Source of the DNA: Paralichthys olivaceus
Taxonomy: Eukaryota; Chordata; Actinopteri; Pleuronectiformes; Paralichthyidae
Assembly: GCF_024713975.1 (NCBI RefSeq)
Contig: NC_091116.1
Location: forward strand, 13,684,682-13,748,681
Direction of reading: 5' to 3'
Length of the DNA: 64,000 nucleotides
The notes under the pieces were generated by a model that was given only the letters and a program-made list of their open reading frames with translations, did no database searches and had not been told where the DNA came from. Position numbers and translations under genes: made by a program. Positions 52,981-63,745 of the stretch are shown here, one piece after another (positions within the stretch are counted from its first letter, which is position 1; each line of letters opens with the position of its first letter).

Positions 52981-54889
52981 GTAGGAGCAGATTTTCACAT
53001 GCATAGTTTGGTTCAGTTTCTAATTCTTTGCATTCTTCTTCGGCTTAAAAGAATATTCAGACTTCGTGTGTTTTCATTGTTTGTTTGTGCAAAGGGGATT
53101 TTCAGCTGCTTTTCTCTGCATGCTGAGGATGCAGGTTAGTCCTCCACTCCGTCATGGGAACGCTGCTCTGTGGAGCATTTTTCCGTGACCCGGCGAGCGG
53201 TGATTTGTGGCGACAGCGTCGTAGCGACCGGTCAACGCGGCAGGCAAACACGTGTTTTCTCTCCCGGGGTGACCCGCATCTGCTCCGGCATCGCAGGAGA
53301 TAAAGAAGAGCAGCTGCTCGAGCACATCTTCTTTTTATTCTTCCGCTCTTTCTCACACTCCTTCGCTCTGACACCTTTGAGGAGGATGCAGACGGATGAT
53401 GGCAGTGTTCACCTCTGACCTTCAGCCAACACAAGGATGGCGGTTAAACATGAGCGGTCAAGAGGTCGTGGCGCTTGTGTGTCCCGTCTCCTGCTGAAGA
53501 GTGAAAACAGCACGAAGGAATGCAGCCTCAAAATAACACTTTTCTTTGTTATTACATTTTTCTGGAGCGTTTTTGGGATTTTATTTAGAAAACGTGACGT
53601 AACCTTGAACCCGACGCCCACGCTGTGGCATCACACTCTTCAAACCGGTCATAAGCCTCATGGGAAATGGCTCAGCCACTTTCTCCACCTTGTCAAAAAC
53701 CCTGTTTAACTGCCAGCCGAGCCCTAACTCATGTCTCCCCGGTGTCTCGTAACATGACGGCGTTCTGGAGGAGTGATGCTGTGGAGCTGCTGTTCATCCA
53801 TCCCTCTTCAGCGATTAGTCTCTTCCGTCTGTCGTTCGTTACAAACCTCGTCTGCTTCTGTGCATTTCACCTTTTCACACATCGGACAAGTGGCAGAAGA
53901 TCCTCTGTACTCTCAATTTGACTTTGAGTTTGAGGATATTCTGTGGGATCCTCCACGAGAAGAGAACACAAACGACGAGCTCTCCAAACTATGTGCTGGT
54001 GAAGCGTTGAAAAAGCGTTAGCGACTGGGGAGGATGGCATTTAACTTGCAACCACACAAGAGGCCAACGCCTGAGTTAGTCGAGCCCGAGCCTCCCTGCT
54101 AACTTATTTCTGTCAATAAGAGACAAGCGGCTGCAGAGGAAAACCAACTTTTCCTTATAAATCTGAAGAAAGGAGTAAATGTAGCTCAGGATGAGGATGC
54201 CTTGTTTTCTAGAAAGTGTTTTATTGGACGTGTCCACCGTTGATTTTGGCTTTGGTGTCGTTTCTTTATTCTCGCTTGACTCTGCTATTAGTGGTCACAT
54301 GAGAGTGAGCGTCCAGCAGCCACCCCTAATTAAACAGGAACTGATAGGCTAACGCCGTGCGGGACAGACCAATCAGCAGCGCTCCTTCCAGTAATGATGA
54401 AAACATGCGTTAGTAGATAAAAAGGTTTTCATTCAAAGATTTAAAAAAATTATTGGTGTTTAAACGACCTAACGTCTCTGATGCGCCATCATGTCCCTCC
54501 TGCTTGTATAGATTTTGTATTTTGTTTTGTCTGAACCATTGAAACGTTTGTGCCTCTCGGACAATTTCCTTGAAGCTTATTTATGGCGTGTCGACCATGT
54601 GGAAGTGATTTTGTTCTCATGTGAAAACATATAACCCTTCCACAGGAGATTGAGCCGGTCGTTACCTCACCAGGAAGTTGTCGCTCGGTTGATATCACGT
54701 CGCAGACAAAACATTTAGAGCTTCGCAGGGTGTTTTTCATGTTGTTTGCGATACCGTGTGTTGACGGACATCAGTGGAAGCATCTGGCGGGAGACGTGTT
54801 CTAGTTCCAAAAACAATTATTCCAACTTTTTGTTTGTGCACAGAAAGTTCTTTACGTCCTGTTTGTGCCACAGCCTCTGAAACAGCAAC

Positions 54890-54975
54890 CAGACATTCAC
54901 GGTCCGAACCAGAACGACGACTCTTTCACAGCTTTTTAGTTTGGTCTGAACCAAAATATCAGGTGTGAATAAGAT
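54890..54975 (+). repeat. MITE-like fragment, relative of 40766-40850
   Basis: Shares GGTCCGAACCA-, GTCTGAACCAAAA- and CAGGTGTGAAT-like words in opposite orientation to the earlier copy. Confidence 0.35.
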
Positions 54976-57900
54976 GTCCTCCTTCTAACCCTTCTGTTGT
55001 GTTTTTTAATTATGTTCTTCTTCCTGATTTAAATCTCTCCATCTCCACCAGTTAAGTAGAATTATTCACCCTCCACGTAAACCAACAACAACAGCTGATG
55101 CTTAAAACCCCTGTTTGAGCTTCGGTCCTTATTTGGAAAGTGAGGAATGACTTTCTCAGCGCAGCAGCAGCAGCAGCTGTGTGGGCAGGAGGAGTGTTTG
55201 AGGAATTCTGAGTGTGGTTGGACCAATGGCCAAGGATTATTTATCAGAGCTGGTGACATGATTTATACGCAGGCTTTAAACCTCATCTCAAGAAGTAAGA
55301 TCAGAGATTATCGTGAACAGAGAAGTTAGAGGCTGAAGATTTGTAGCAAGACAAAAAAGCTGAAGACAGAAACAGTGAACAAGTTGAAATTGTCCTCATT
55401 GTGTAAACGTTTCTGAGCAGCCCAGACGTCCTCCTCCGTGCTCCAGACTCACGCTCTGACATCGTGCATCATCAACGCTGATCCGCTCTCTCACCGTGAG
55501 GACGAGGGCGTCTCAGTGAAACTCACCTGAGACGTTTGACCCTGCAGCTAATTCGACGAGCCCCTAACGAGGCCTCTCGGCTGGGTAGAGATTGCAGTGG
55601 GGCCCCCTCCTGTGACTTGTTTGACTCCTTGTTCTGGCTCAGTAGCTCCTCAGACGCCCCTCGTGACCTGATGAGATTATAAACTTGCTGTTTTAAAACC
55701 CTAAACCCTCCATGAGTCCCTTCGTTTTCTTTGTGGTCTGATGGTCTCTTAGCTGGGAAGTTATTCGGGGGACGCATGTCGAGGTCAAAGAAAAGGTCAA
55801 CATTTGTTTTATTTGACTTAAGATGTTGAAATATTTCTCTAAATCTAGACTTTTCTCACCTTTGACGGATCAAAATCAAATATCAGAGCTGGATTTTCTC
55901 TCTGACCTCGATGCCACAGATGAATCTGCACAAACAATAACCGACGGATGAATTTCAGGTGTTACTCTGGCCCAACGCTGAGGCGTGTGGCCGGGGCCTC
56001 TCAGAGACGCCTCCACTTATATCCGTCTGAGCGTCTGAAGCTCACGTGAAGCCCGTGTTAGTCCGTCTCTGCAGCTGCAGCCTCCATATATGGCCGAATT
56101 CAGGGGATGTTGTTCTCTCGCTTTGTTGCACGGCGATGTGTCGAGGATTTTACTGAGACACGGCGTGTGGAGGAATGTGAGATTAAGACGATGGCGTGTG
56201 CGTGTTAGATCTCTGCCGCCTCGTGTGAGTTATCTGCAGAAATATGTTCTGAGAGAATAAAAAGTTAAAGTTGCCACGGTCACTACACCTCTCTCTTACC
56301 TTCAGATTGATACTGGAGGAAGTCGTGGTCGGGACATCTGCAGAACAGCACCTCCTGTCAGCTGTGAATGAAGGCAGAGGCTCCCGTTATGAGGCCCCGG
56401 GGCCACTGGGGCCGCTCGTGTATGAATGTCAGCCGCGGCCCCGGGTTAGTGCAGGAGCAGTAAAGAGCAAACATGAGCCGACTCATTCCAGGCTGCTGGT
56501 ACCGGAAACTTCATTGTTGGGTTTTAGCTGCGTTGCTCAAGAGCACATCAACTGGAGCAGATGAGAACTTATTAAGGAAGAATATATATTTCTTCATGAT
56601 GAAGATGAGGCTATAATGAACCTTCTCCTTCCTGACTCCACTTCACTTTCAGATGCTGTATTTGCAGTTAACAGGAATCAGGAGATATTAAACTGTCACT
56701 GATACTTTGAGACACATAAATCTGTTTCCTGCCCTCGGCCTCGAGGAGGATCTGACTCGAGCCTGAAAATGTTGCCATTTAAATTCAGATTTTAAAAACG
56801 GCGCTGAACATCAAGTACTGGCTGATTTGATGATGCAGATCAAGTATCACAAGAAATCTGCCACACGCACGGCTCCGCATCTCAACACAGTGTCACAGAT
56901 CATGCCGCACTATGTGGGACCTGCTGTGCAGCGATTCTTATCTGACTGCGACACACATGATGATGATCACATTACAAAGTCAATGATTGTTTTCTGGAGC
57001 AAACTAATTACTGCCGCTTCCTTACCGCGTCTGCTGTCCGCTGATATCGCTCGCTCTCGTCCTCGCAGCTCGTAAACATCCATCAGCCCCAGAACAGACA
57101 CGCTACATGCACACGTATGCATGCATGTTTATGTGCACACACTAGAGTAAATACAATCAAGTGGAAGTCACTCAGTTTGCAGAGGGAGCGATGTTTATGC
57201 ACGGTAATGAGTGATTTGTGCTGCAGAGGCTGATGCAGACTATTAGGAGCCACGCTGGCTCGTCACGGATCCTGCGAGCAAACTGCTTTGAGAACTAAAT
57301 GGGCCTGTGATACCCTAACTGCTATTTAAAGAAGCTGCATTGCAACATCAGGAAATCTATACCACTCTAATTCTGAGGTGATATTATAATTAGGGGACAA
57401 GTGATACTGTTGCTGGGAGGTCTGGCAACAGGTACCGGCTCCGAGCTCTGGATTGTATTGCACCTGTATGCCAACCAGCTGTGTCCACCGTGAAAGCTCC
57501 AGGAAAAACAGCTTGTTGTGGAGACAGGAAGTTGTTTAACAGGACAGACAGAGCTGAAGGTTTTTGTTTCTCTTCCAGTTTCAGCATGAGACTGTTTGGC
57601 AAAGAAAATATGAAATAAAAACGTCAATGGTAAAGGCACGAAAAGAGCTGCTGGTGATGAAACAACTGTTTTTATTTGAGATACAAATTCTTATGCAATA
57701 ATCTTTATGATTCATTTGATGAATCAGCTTCTCAAATGAGAAATTATATTGTTCTTTGTCCGATTCAATAATAAAATGAACATATTTGGGTTTTAAAGGC
57801 CCAGTCAGACAGAAGGAGACACTTGATGATGCCATGATGGAATAATAACCAGCAAATAGACTGCGGTGCAGGATGTGACACACACGGAAACCAGTGTGTG

Positions 57901-58144
57901 TTTCCTGTCGTCCTTTATTGATGCACATTTACCCACATGTTCAATGCCAGAGGTTGATGTCGGACATTATAAGACACCAGCTGGTTCAGCTTCTCTCAGT
58001 GTCTCAGGATGAAACCTACAGCTCATTGATTGGTTGTTGTGCCGAGTGTCAGTGAATCTGACGCAGGGACCACGTGGAAATGTTTGTGTCACGTGAGTTT
58101 AAGTCACCGATCATATCAGGACGACATCAGGCAGTGGCGGCTGG

Positions 58145-58158
58145 CCAATAGAGGGCGC
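58145..58158 (+). promoter_or_regulatory. CTCF-like motif in duplication unit 1
   Basis: CCAATAGAGGGCGC matches 13 of 14 positions of the CTCF core. The context GCAGTGGCGGCTGG just upstream resembles the terminus of hAT-type transposons, so it may be transposon-derived. Confidence 0.3.
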
Positions 58159-58254
58159 TAGGGCTAGGACCTATTGATTTATCTATTATCATAATCATAC
58201 TACATATACTTACAAGCCTCAAGTGGTTTTTAATGTTATTGTGGTAATTTACCG

Positions 58255-58260
58255 TTTATT
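58255..58260 (-). terminator. Candidate poly(A) signal, copy 1 gene
   Basis: TTTATT on the plus strand (AATAAA on the minus) about 205 bases after the stop codon, conserved in copy 2 at 61897-61902. Confidence 0.45.
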
Positions 58261-58464
58261 TAACACGTCTAATGAACTGCGATTTCCATGACTGTGCCCA
58301 TACGAAGGTCCAACAAAACCTCTTCAAGTTTATGTTTCCTTTAAAAAACACACAAAAACCAGGAAAGTATTTGTAAAAATAGTGAAAAACATATTTTTAA
58401 TCACTTCATAAATCCCTCCATTAACCCTGCCAGTCCTCAAGCAGGTGAAGAAGGTACGGTCAGC

Positions 58465-60755
58465 TCAGGTGCTGTTAGATGGAGCTGCTGACTTCTTCCA
58501 ACGCTGTGGTTTTCTCAACCCCAGAGCGTGGCGGAATCTCTTCCAGACTGAAGGCTTCTTTTGTTTCTCTGGGAGAACGCTGGAGAGAGACTTCTCCTCA
58601 GTGACGTCCTCCTTACTCTCTCCATTGAGCTGACCACTGGAAACATCAGCTGCATACAGAAGACTGCAGACCTCATGATAAGAAGCTTGGAGCTTCAACA
58701 GCTCTTCTTCGAGAAGCTTCTTCTCCTGCTTCTCCACCTGGAGCTCATTGTTCCACTTCTCCTCGTTGAGAGTCTGATTAAGACAGACCTCATGATGAGA
58801 AGCTTTGAGCTTCACCAGCTGTTCTTGGAGAATGTTCTTCTCCTGGAGCTCATTGTTCAACTTCTCCTGGTTGAGAGTCTGATTTTGACAGACCTCATGA
58901 TGAGAAGCTCTGAGCTCCATCAGCTGTTCTTGGAGAACATTGTTTTCCTGCTTCTCCTCCTGGAGCTCAGTATTCAACTTCTCCTCGTTGATAGTCTGAT
59001 TAAGACAGACCTCACGATGAGAAGCTCTGAGCTTCACCAGCTGTTCTTGGAGAACCTTCTTCTCCTGGAGCTCAGCGTTCCACTTCTCCTCGTTGAGAGT
59101 CTGATTTTGACAGACCTCATGATGAGAAGCTCTGAGCTTCACCAGCTGTTCTTGGAGAATGTTCTTCTCCTGGAGCTCAGCGTTCCACTTCTCCTCGTTG
59201 AGAGTCTGATTTTGACAGACCTCATGATGAGAAGCTCTGAGCTTCACCAGCTGTTCTTGGAGAATGTTCTTCTCCTGGAGCTCAGCGTTCCACTTCTTCT
59301 CGTTGAGAGTCTGATTTTGACAGACCTCACGATGAGAAGCTCTGAGCTCCATCAGCTGTTCTTGGAGAACGTTCTTCTCCTGGAGCTCAGCGTTCCACTT
59401 CTTCTCGTTGAGAGTCTGATTTTGACAGACCTCATGATGAGAAGCTCTGAGCTCCATCAGCTGTTCTTGGAGAACATTGTTTTCCTGCTTCTCCTCCTGG
59501 AGCTCAGTGTTCAACTTCTCCTCGTTGATAGTCTGATTAAGACAGACCTCACGATAAGAAGCTCTGAGCTTCACCAGCTGTTCTTGGAGAACGTTCTTCT
59601 CCTGGAGCTCAGTGTTCCACTTCTCCTCGTTGATAGTCTGATTTTGACAGACCTCACGATAAGAAGCTCTGAGCTTCATCAGCTGTTCTTGGAGAACGTT
59701 TCTTTCCTGCTTCTCCTCCTGGAGCTCAGTATTCAACCTCTCCTCGTTGATAGTCTGATTAAGACAGACCTCACGATAAGAAGCTCTGAGCTTTACCAGC
59801 TGTTCTTGGAGAACGTTCTTCTCCTGGAGCTCAGTGTTCCACTTCTCCTCGTTGATAGTCTGATTTAGACAGACATCATGATAAGTAGCTCTGAGTTTCT
59901 TCAGCTCTTCTTGGAGAACGTTCTTCTCCTGCTTCCCCTCCTGGAGCTCAGTGTTCCACTTCTCCTCGTTGAGAGTCTGATTAAGACAGACCTCACGATG
60001 AGAAGCTCTGAGCTTCACCAGCTGTTCTTGGAGAACGTTCTTCTCCTGGAGCTCAGTGTTCCACTTCTCCTGGTTGAGAGTCTGATTTAGACAGACCTCA
60101 TTATAAGAAGCTCTGAGCTCCATCAGCTCTTCTTGAAGAGCGTTATTTTCATCCTGAGGCAGCTCGCTGGTTTGAGTCTCCTTGTCCATGGAGTCAATCT
60201 TTTGGCTGTGAGCTTGCCTTTCCTCCACCTCTGTCACCACAAGCTCAACCCTGCTGAAATCCCTTTTTAAAGGGGCCACCTTCTCCTCCAGAGCCACAGT
60301 GTCCTCTTCCAGAGCCCTCACTTGGTTGCCCTGTGCAGCCAGTTTGCTATTGTAGGCTTTAGAGAGATCTGCCTCTATCTCCTTCATCCTCATCAGATGC
60401 TCATCCCACAGTTTGTACCTCTCACCCTGAACCTTTACTGCAGCCAGTTCACCAGTCTTGACTTCAGAGTGAACTGCCATTTTCCCCTCCAGAGCCACAG
60501 TGTCCTCTTCCAGAGCCTTCACTTGGTTGCCCTGTGCAGCCAGTTTGCTATTGTTGGCTTTGGAGCGAGCTGCCATTTTCCTATTTTTCCTCTGAATCTC
60601 ATTATCCTCTCTGAGCGTCTTTCTCTGAGCCTGAATCTTAGACATCACTGCTCCACGAGTCTGAAAAACAGAAACATGGAATTCATTATTAAAAGTCCAC
60701 TCAACACAACCTGAACATACATTTCTAGAGAAAAATGTTTTACCGGAATGTCCAT
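58465..60755 (-). CDS. Coiled-coil repeat protein of unknown function, copy 1 (735 aa)
   Basis: Two exons: 60755-60744 (ATG in strong context, MDIP) and 60660-58465, joined over an 83-base GT-AG intron in phase 0. I do not recognise the family. Visible: a charged helical N-terminal region (to about 160) with a partly repeated LAAQGNQVxALEEDTVALE module; KETQT (164-168), the canonical KxTQT motif bound by dynein light chain LC8; 13 tandem copies plus a partial copy of a repeat of the type LQEQLVKLRASYREVCLNQT (about 177-670), each 35 or 39 residues and strongly heptad-like; and a basic tail (687-735) containing SVWKRFRHALGLRKPQRWKK. No signal peptide or membrane segment is seen, so the NQT sequons are probably unused. 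Automated tools may call it trichohyalin- or golgin-like from composition. A TATA box upstream and preserved frame through 2.2 kb of repeats argue for a real gene. Confidence 0.8.
58655..60141 (-). repeat. Coding minisatellite, 105/117-bp units
   Basis: Thirteen tandem units plus a degenerate one. Short units are 105 bp (35 aa, five heptads); long units are 117 bp (39 aa, with an extra EKQE-type segment). Units 1-6 alternate short and long, 7-10 are all short, and 11-13 run long, short, long, so there is a higher-order 74-residue pattern with later local amplification. Confidence 0.9.
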
Positions 60756-60892
60756 TTTGGTTAAAGGGGATTTGTAGTTAAAAGAGCAGTGTCGTCTTGA
60801 TGAATTTTTACTGAACAGATCAGTTGTTGTCTCCGTGGTCAGGATTGTTGTCTTCACAAACGAGGACTGTGACTTCTCAGCTGACGGTCTGC

Positions 60893-60900
60893 TATTTATA
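60893..60900 (-). promoter_or_regulatory. TATA box of the copy 1 coiled-coil gene
   Basis: TATAAATA on the minus strand, 138 bases upstream of the ATG at 60755, identical to copy 2. It implies transcription start near 60870 and a leader of roughly 115 bases. Confidence 0.6.
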
Positions 60901-61786
60901 CGTTTGGTGGATCAAAGCACCAGAGAAACGTCCTCTACAGTCTATAGAGTTTTTAGTCCTTTGATTGACATCTAAAGATTTGAGGCCAGCAATCCCTTTG
61001 ATGGTTGCCCCCACCAAAATCATTAAAGGAGGTTTTTAAGCAGCAACAGTTTCCATGGCGATTTTACTACACAACATGGCTGCCCCTGGGATCAGGTTGA
61101 CTTCTATATGATGCACATCGTTGCAGAGCATACACAAATCTTTAGCTAGGCATCTTGTTGTGGAGACAGGAAGTTGTTTAACAGGACAAACAGAGCTGAA
61201 GGTTTTTGTTTCTCTTCCAGTTTCAGCATGAGACTGTTTGGCAAAGAAAATATGAAATAAAAACGTCAATGGTAAAGGCACGAAAAGAGCTGCTGGTGAT
61301 GAAACAACTGTTTTTATTTGAGATACAAATTCTTATGCAATAATCTTTATGATTCATTTGATGAATCAGCTTCTCAAATGAGAAATTATATTGTTCTTTG
61401 TCCGATTCAATAATAAAATGAACATATTTGGGTTTTAAAGGCCCAGTCAGACAGAAGGAGACACTTGATGATGTCATGATGGAATAATAACCAGCAAATA
61501 GACTGCGGTGCAGGATGTGACACACACGGAAACCAGTGTGTGTTTCCTGTCGTCCTTTATTGATGCACATTTACCCACATGTTCAATGCCAGATGTTGAT
61601 GTCGGACATTATAAGACACCAGCTGGTTCAGCTTCTCTCAGTGTCTCAGGATGAAACCTACAGCTCATTGATTGGTTGTTGTGCCGAGTGTCAGTGAATC
61701 TGACGCAGGGACCACGTGGAAATGTTTGTGTCACGTGAGTTTAAGTCACCGATCATATCAGAACGACATCAGGCAGTGGCGGCTGG

Positions 61787-61800
61787 CCAATAGAGGGCGC
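61787..61800 (+). promoter_or_regulatory. CTCF-like motif in duplication unit 2
   Basis: Same CCAATAGAGGGCGC as at 58145, preserved in the second copy. Confidence 0.3.
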
Positions 61801-61896
61801 TAGGGCTAGGACCTATTGATTTATCTATTATCATAATCATACTACATATACTTACAAGCCTCAAGTGGTTTTTAATGTTATTGTGGTAATTTACCG

Positions 61897-61902
61897 TTTA
61901 TT
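61897..61902 (-). terminator. Candidate poly(A) signal, copy 2 gene
   Basis: AATAAA on the minus strand, equivalent to 58255-58260 in copy 1. A second hexamer, closer to the stop, exists near 62035 only in this copy. Confidence 0.45.
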
Positions 61903-62107
61903 TAACACGTCTAATGAACTGCGATTTCCATGACTGTGCCCATACGAAGGTCCAACAAAAGCTCTTCAAGTTTATGTTTCCTTTAAAAAACACACAAAAA
62001 CCAGGAAAGTATTTGTAAAAATAGTGAAAAACATTTATTTTAATCACTTCATAAATCCCTCCATTAACCCTGCCAGTCCTCAAGCAGGTGAAGAAGGTAC
62101 GGTCAGC

Positions 62108-63174
62108 TCAGGTGCTGTTAGATGGAGCTGCTGACTTCTTCCAACGCTGTGGTTTTCTCAACCCCAGAGCGTGGCGGAATCTCTTCCAGAGTGAAGGCTT
62201 CTTTTGTTTCTCTGGGAGAACACTGGAGAGAGACTTCTCCTCAGTGACGTCCTCCTTACTGAGAACGTTCTCCTCCTGGAGCTCAGTGTTCCACTTCTCC
62301 TGGTTGATAGTCTGATTAAGACAGACATCCTGATAAGAGGTTCTGAGCTTCATCAGCTCTTCTTGAAGAGCGTTATTCTCATCCTGAGGCAGCTCGCTGG
62401 TTTGAGTCTCCTTGTCCATGGAGTCAATCTTTTGGCTGTGAGCTTGCCTTTCCTCCACCTCTGTCACCACAAGCTCAACCCTGCTGAAATCCCTTTTTAA
62501 AGGGGCCACCTTCTCCTTCAGAGCCACAGTGTCCTCTTCCAAAGCCTTCACTTGGTTGCCCTGTACAACCAGTTTGATATAGTTGGCTTTAGAGCGAGCT
62601 GCCCTTTTCTTCTTCATCCTCATCAGACGCTCATCCTGAACCTTTATTGCAGCCAGTTTGCTAAGGTAGTCTTTAGGGAGAGCTGCCATTTTCTCCTTAA
62701 TCCTCATCAGACGCTCATCCCACAGTTTGTGCCTCTCATCCTGAACCTTTATTGCAGCCAGTTCACCAGTCATGACTTCAGAGTGAGCTGCCATTTTCCC
62801 CTTCAGAGCCACAGTGTCCTCTTCCAGAGTCTTCACTTGGTTGCCCTGTGCAGCCAGTTTGCGATTGTTGGCTTTAGGGAGAGCTGCCATTTTCTCCTTT
62901 ATCCTCATCAGACGCTCATCCCACAGTTTGTGACTCTCATCCTGAACCTTTATTGCAGCCAGTTCGCCAGTCTTGACTTCAGAGTGAGCTGTCATTTTCC
63001 TCTTCTTCCTCTGAATCTCATCGTCGTCTTTGAACGTCTTTCTCAGAGCCTGAATCTTAGACATCACTGCTCCACGAGTCTGAAAAACAGAAACATGGAA
63101 TTCATTATTAGAAGTCCACTCAACACAACCTGAACATACATTTCTAGAGAAAAATGTTTTACCGGAATGTCCAT
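62108..63174 (-). CDS. Coiled-coil protein of unknown function, copy 2 (327 aa)
   Basis: Same two-exon structure as copy 1: 63174-63163 (MDIP) and 63079-62108, with an 83-base phase-0 intron. The N-terminal module is longer here: three GELAAIKVQDE/KLAAIKVQDE segments with KLWDERLMRIKEKMAALPK between LAAQGNQVKTLEEDTVAL-like blocks. KETQT is at 227-231. Only one copy of the SYQDVCLNQTINQEKWNTEL unit remains, running straight into the shared C-terminal SKEDVTEEKSLSSV and the basic tail with LWKRFRHALGLRKPQRWKK. The frame is intact from start to stop despite large repeat changes, which suggests selection for a functional product, although recent origin also explains it. Confidence 0.75.
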
Positions 63175-63311
63175 TTTGGTTAAAGGGGATTTGTAGTTAA
63201 AAGAGCAGTGTCGTCTTGATGAATTTTTACTGAACAGATCAGTTGTTGTCTCCGTGGTCAGGATTGTTGTCTTCACAAACGAGGACTGTGACTTCTCAGC
63301 TGACGGTCTGC

Positions 63312-63319
63312 TATTTATA
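63312..63319 (-). promoter_or_regulatory. TATA box of the copy 2 coiled-coil gene
   Basis: TATAAATA on the minus strand, 138 bases upstream of the ATG at 63174, in sequence nearly identical to copy 1, so both genes probably share regulation. Confidence 0.6.
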
Positions 63320-63589
63320 CGTTTGGTGGATCAAAGCACCAGAGAAACGTCCTCTACAGTCTATAGAGTTTTTAGTCCTTTGATTGACATCTAAAGATTT
63401 GAGGCCAGCAATCCCTTTGATGGTTGCCCTCACCAAAATCATTAAAGGAGGTTTTTAAGCAGCAACAGTTTCCATGGCGATTTTACTACACAACATGGCT
63501 GCCCCTGGGATCAGGTTGACTTCTATATGATGCACATCGTTGCAGAGCATACACAAATCTTTAGCTAGGCAGCTACTATAGACATGCTC

Positions 63590-63745
63590 CACAATCCCTC
63601 CCCTTGATGCTTGTATTTTTATTTTTTATATTTAATTCTTTGTTTCCTATTTTTATATTTTCTATATTTATACTTGCACAAATACACCACAACAAATTCC
63701 TTGTATGTGTAAACCTGCTTGGCAATAAAACCAGATTCTGATTGA
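63590..63745 (+). mobile_element. 3' tail of a fish retroposon
   Basis: ATTCCTTGTATGTGTAAACC then TTGGCAATAAAACCAGATTC is a widely repeated 3' end in teleost genomes in my recollection, probably of a LINE or its SINE partner. Only the tail is present. It lies directly beyond the right edge of the tandem duplication. Confidence 0.5.

Larger units (their letters stand above)
46130..57511. other. Long non-coding interval after the last visible tns1 exon
   Basis: About 11.4 kb without an exon I can support. In particular, I did not find the exon completing the C1 domain or the PTP-like domain of tensin. It holds small microsatellites (46149-46180; 52740-52761), repeat fragments (49412, 54897), purine-rich segments (51540-51615, 52500-52570) and a TATA-containing leader-like segment (52659-52980). 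Confidence 0.55.
57512..61153 (-). repeat. Tandem duplication unit, copy 1 (3.64 kb)
   Basis: Starts at CTTGTTGTGGAGACAGG and ends at TTAGCTAGGCA. The same sequence restarts at 61154 in direct orientation. Flanks of the enclosed gene differ from copy 2 by only scattered substitutions (for example GATGCCATG against GATGTCATG), so the duplication is recent. The unit contains promoter, gene and 3' flank. Confidence 0.95.
61154..63571 (-). repeat. Tandem duplication unit, copy 2 (2.42 kb)
   Basis: Direct repeat of 57512-61153, ending at TTAGCTAGGCA. It is about 1.2 kb shorter, almost wholly because the coding repeat array is reduced to one unit. Confidence 0.95.

Noticed and set aside
53890..54021. 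Segment reading DPLYSQFDFEFEDILWDPP on the plus strand
   Set aside because: Looks protein-like, but there is no convincing splice donor or neighbouring exon and it ends in a stop. I could not match it to tensin or another family.
57581..57928. 115-codon minus-strand frame that recurs at 61223-61570 almost unchanged
   Set aside because: Its conservation is fully explained by the recent duplication. It has no recognisable domain and lies in the 3' flank of the coiled-coil gene.
58561..59868. 435-codon open frame on the plus strand, antisense to the coiled-coil array
   Set aside because: It mirrors the 105/117-bp repeat, whose reverse frame happens to lack stops. Its leucine-rich sequence repeats with the same period. 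The minus frame has a start, an intron, a TATA box and a stop, and is the coding one.
62552..63133. 193-codon plus-strand open frame over copy 2
   Set aside because: Shadow of the minus-strand coding exon, made of the antisense of the LAAIKVQDE module.
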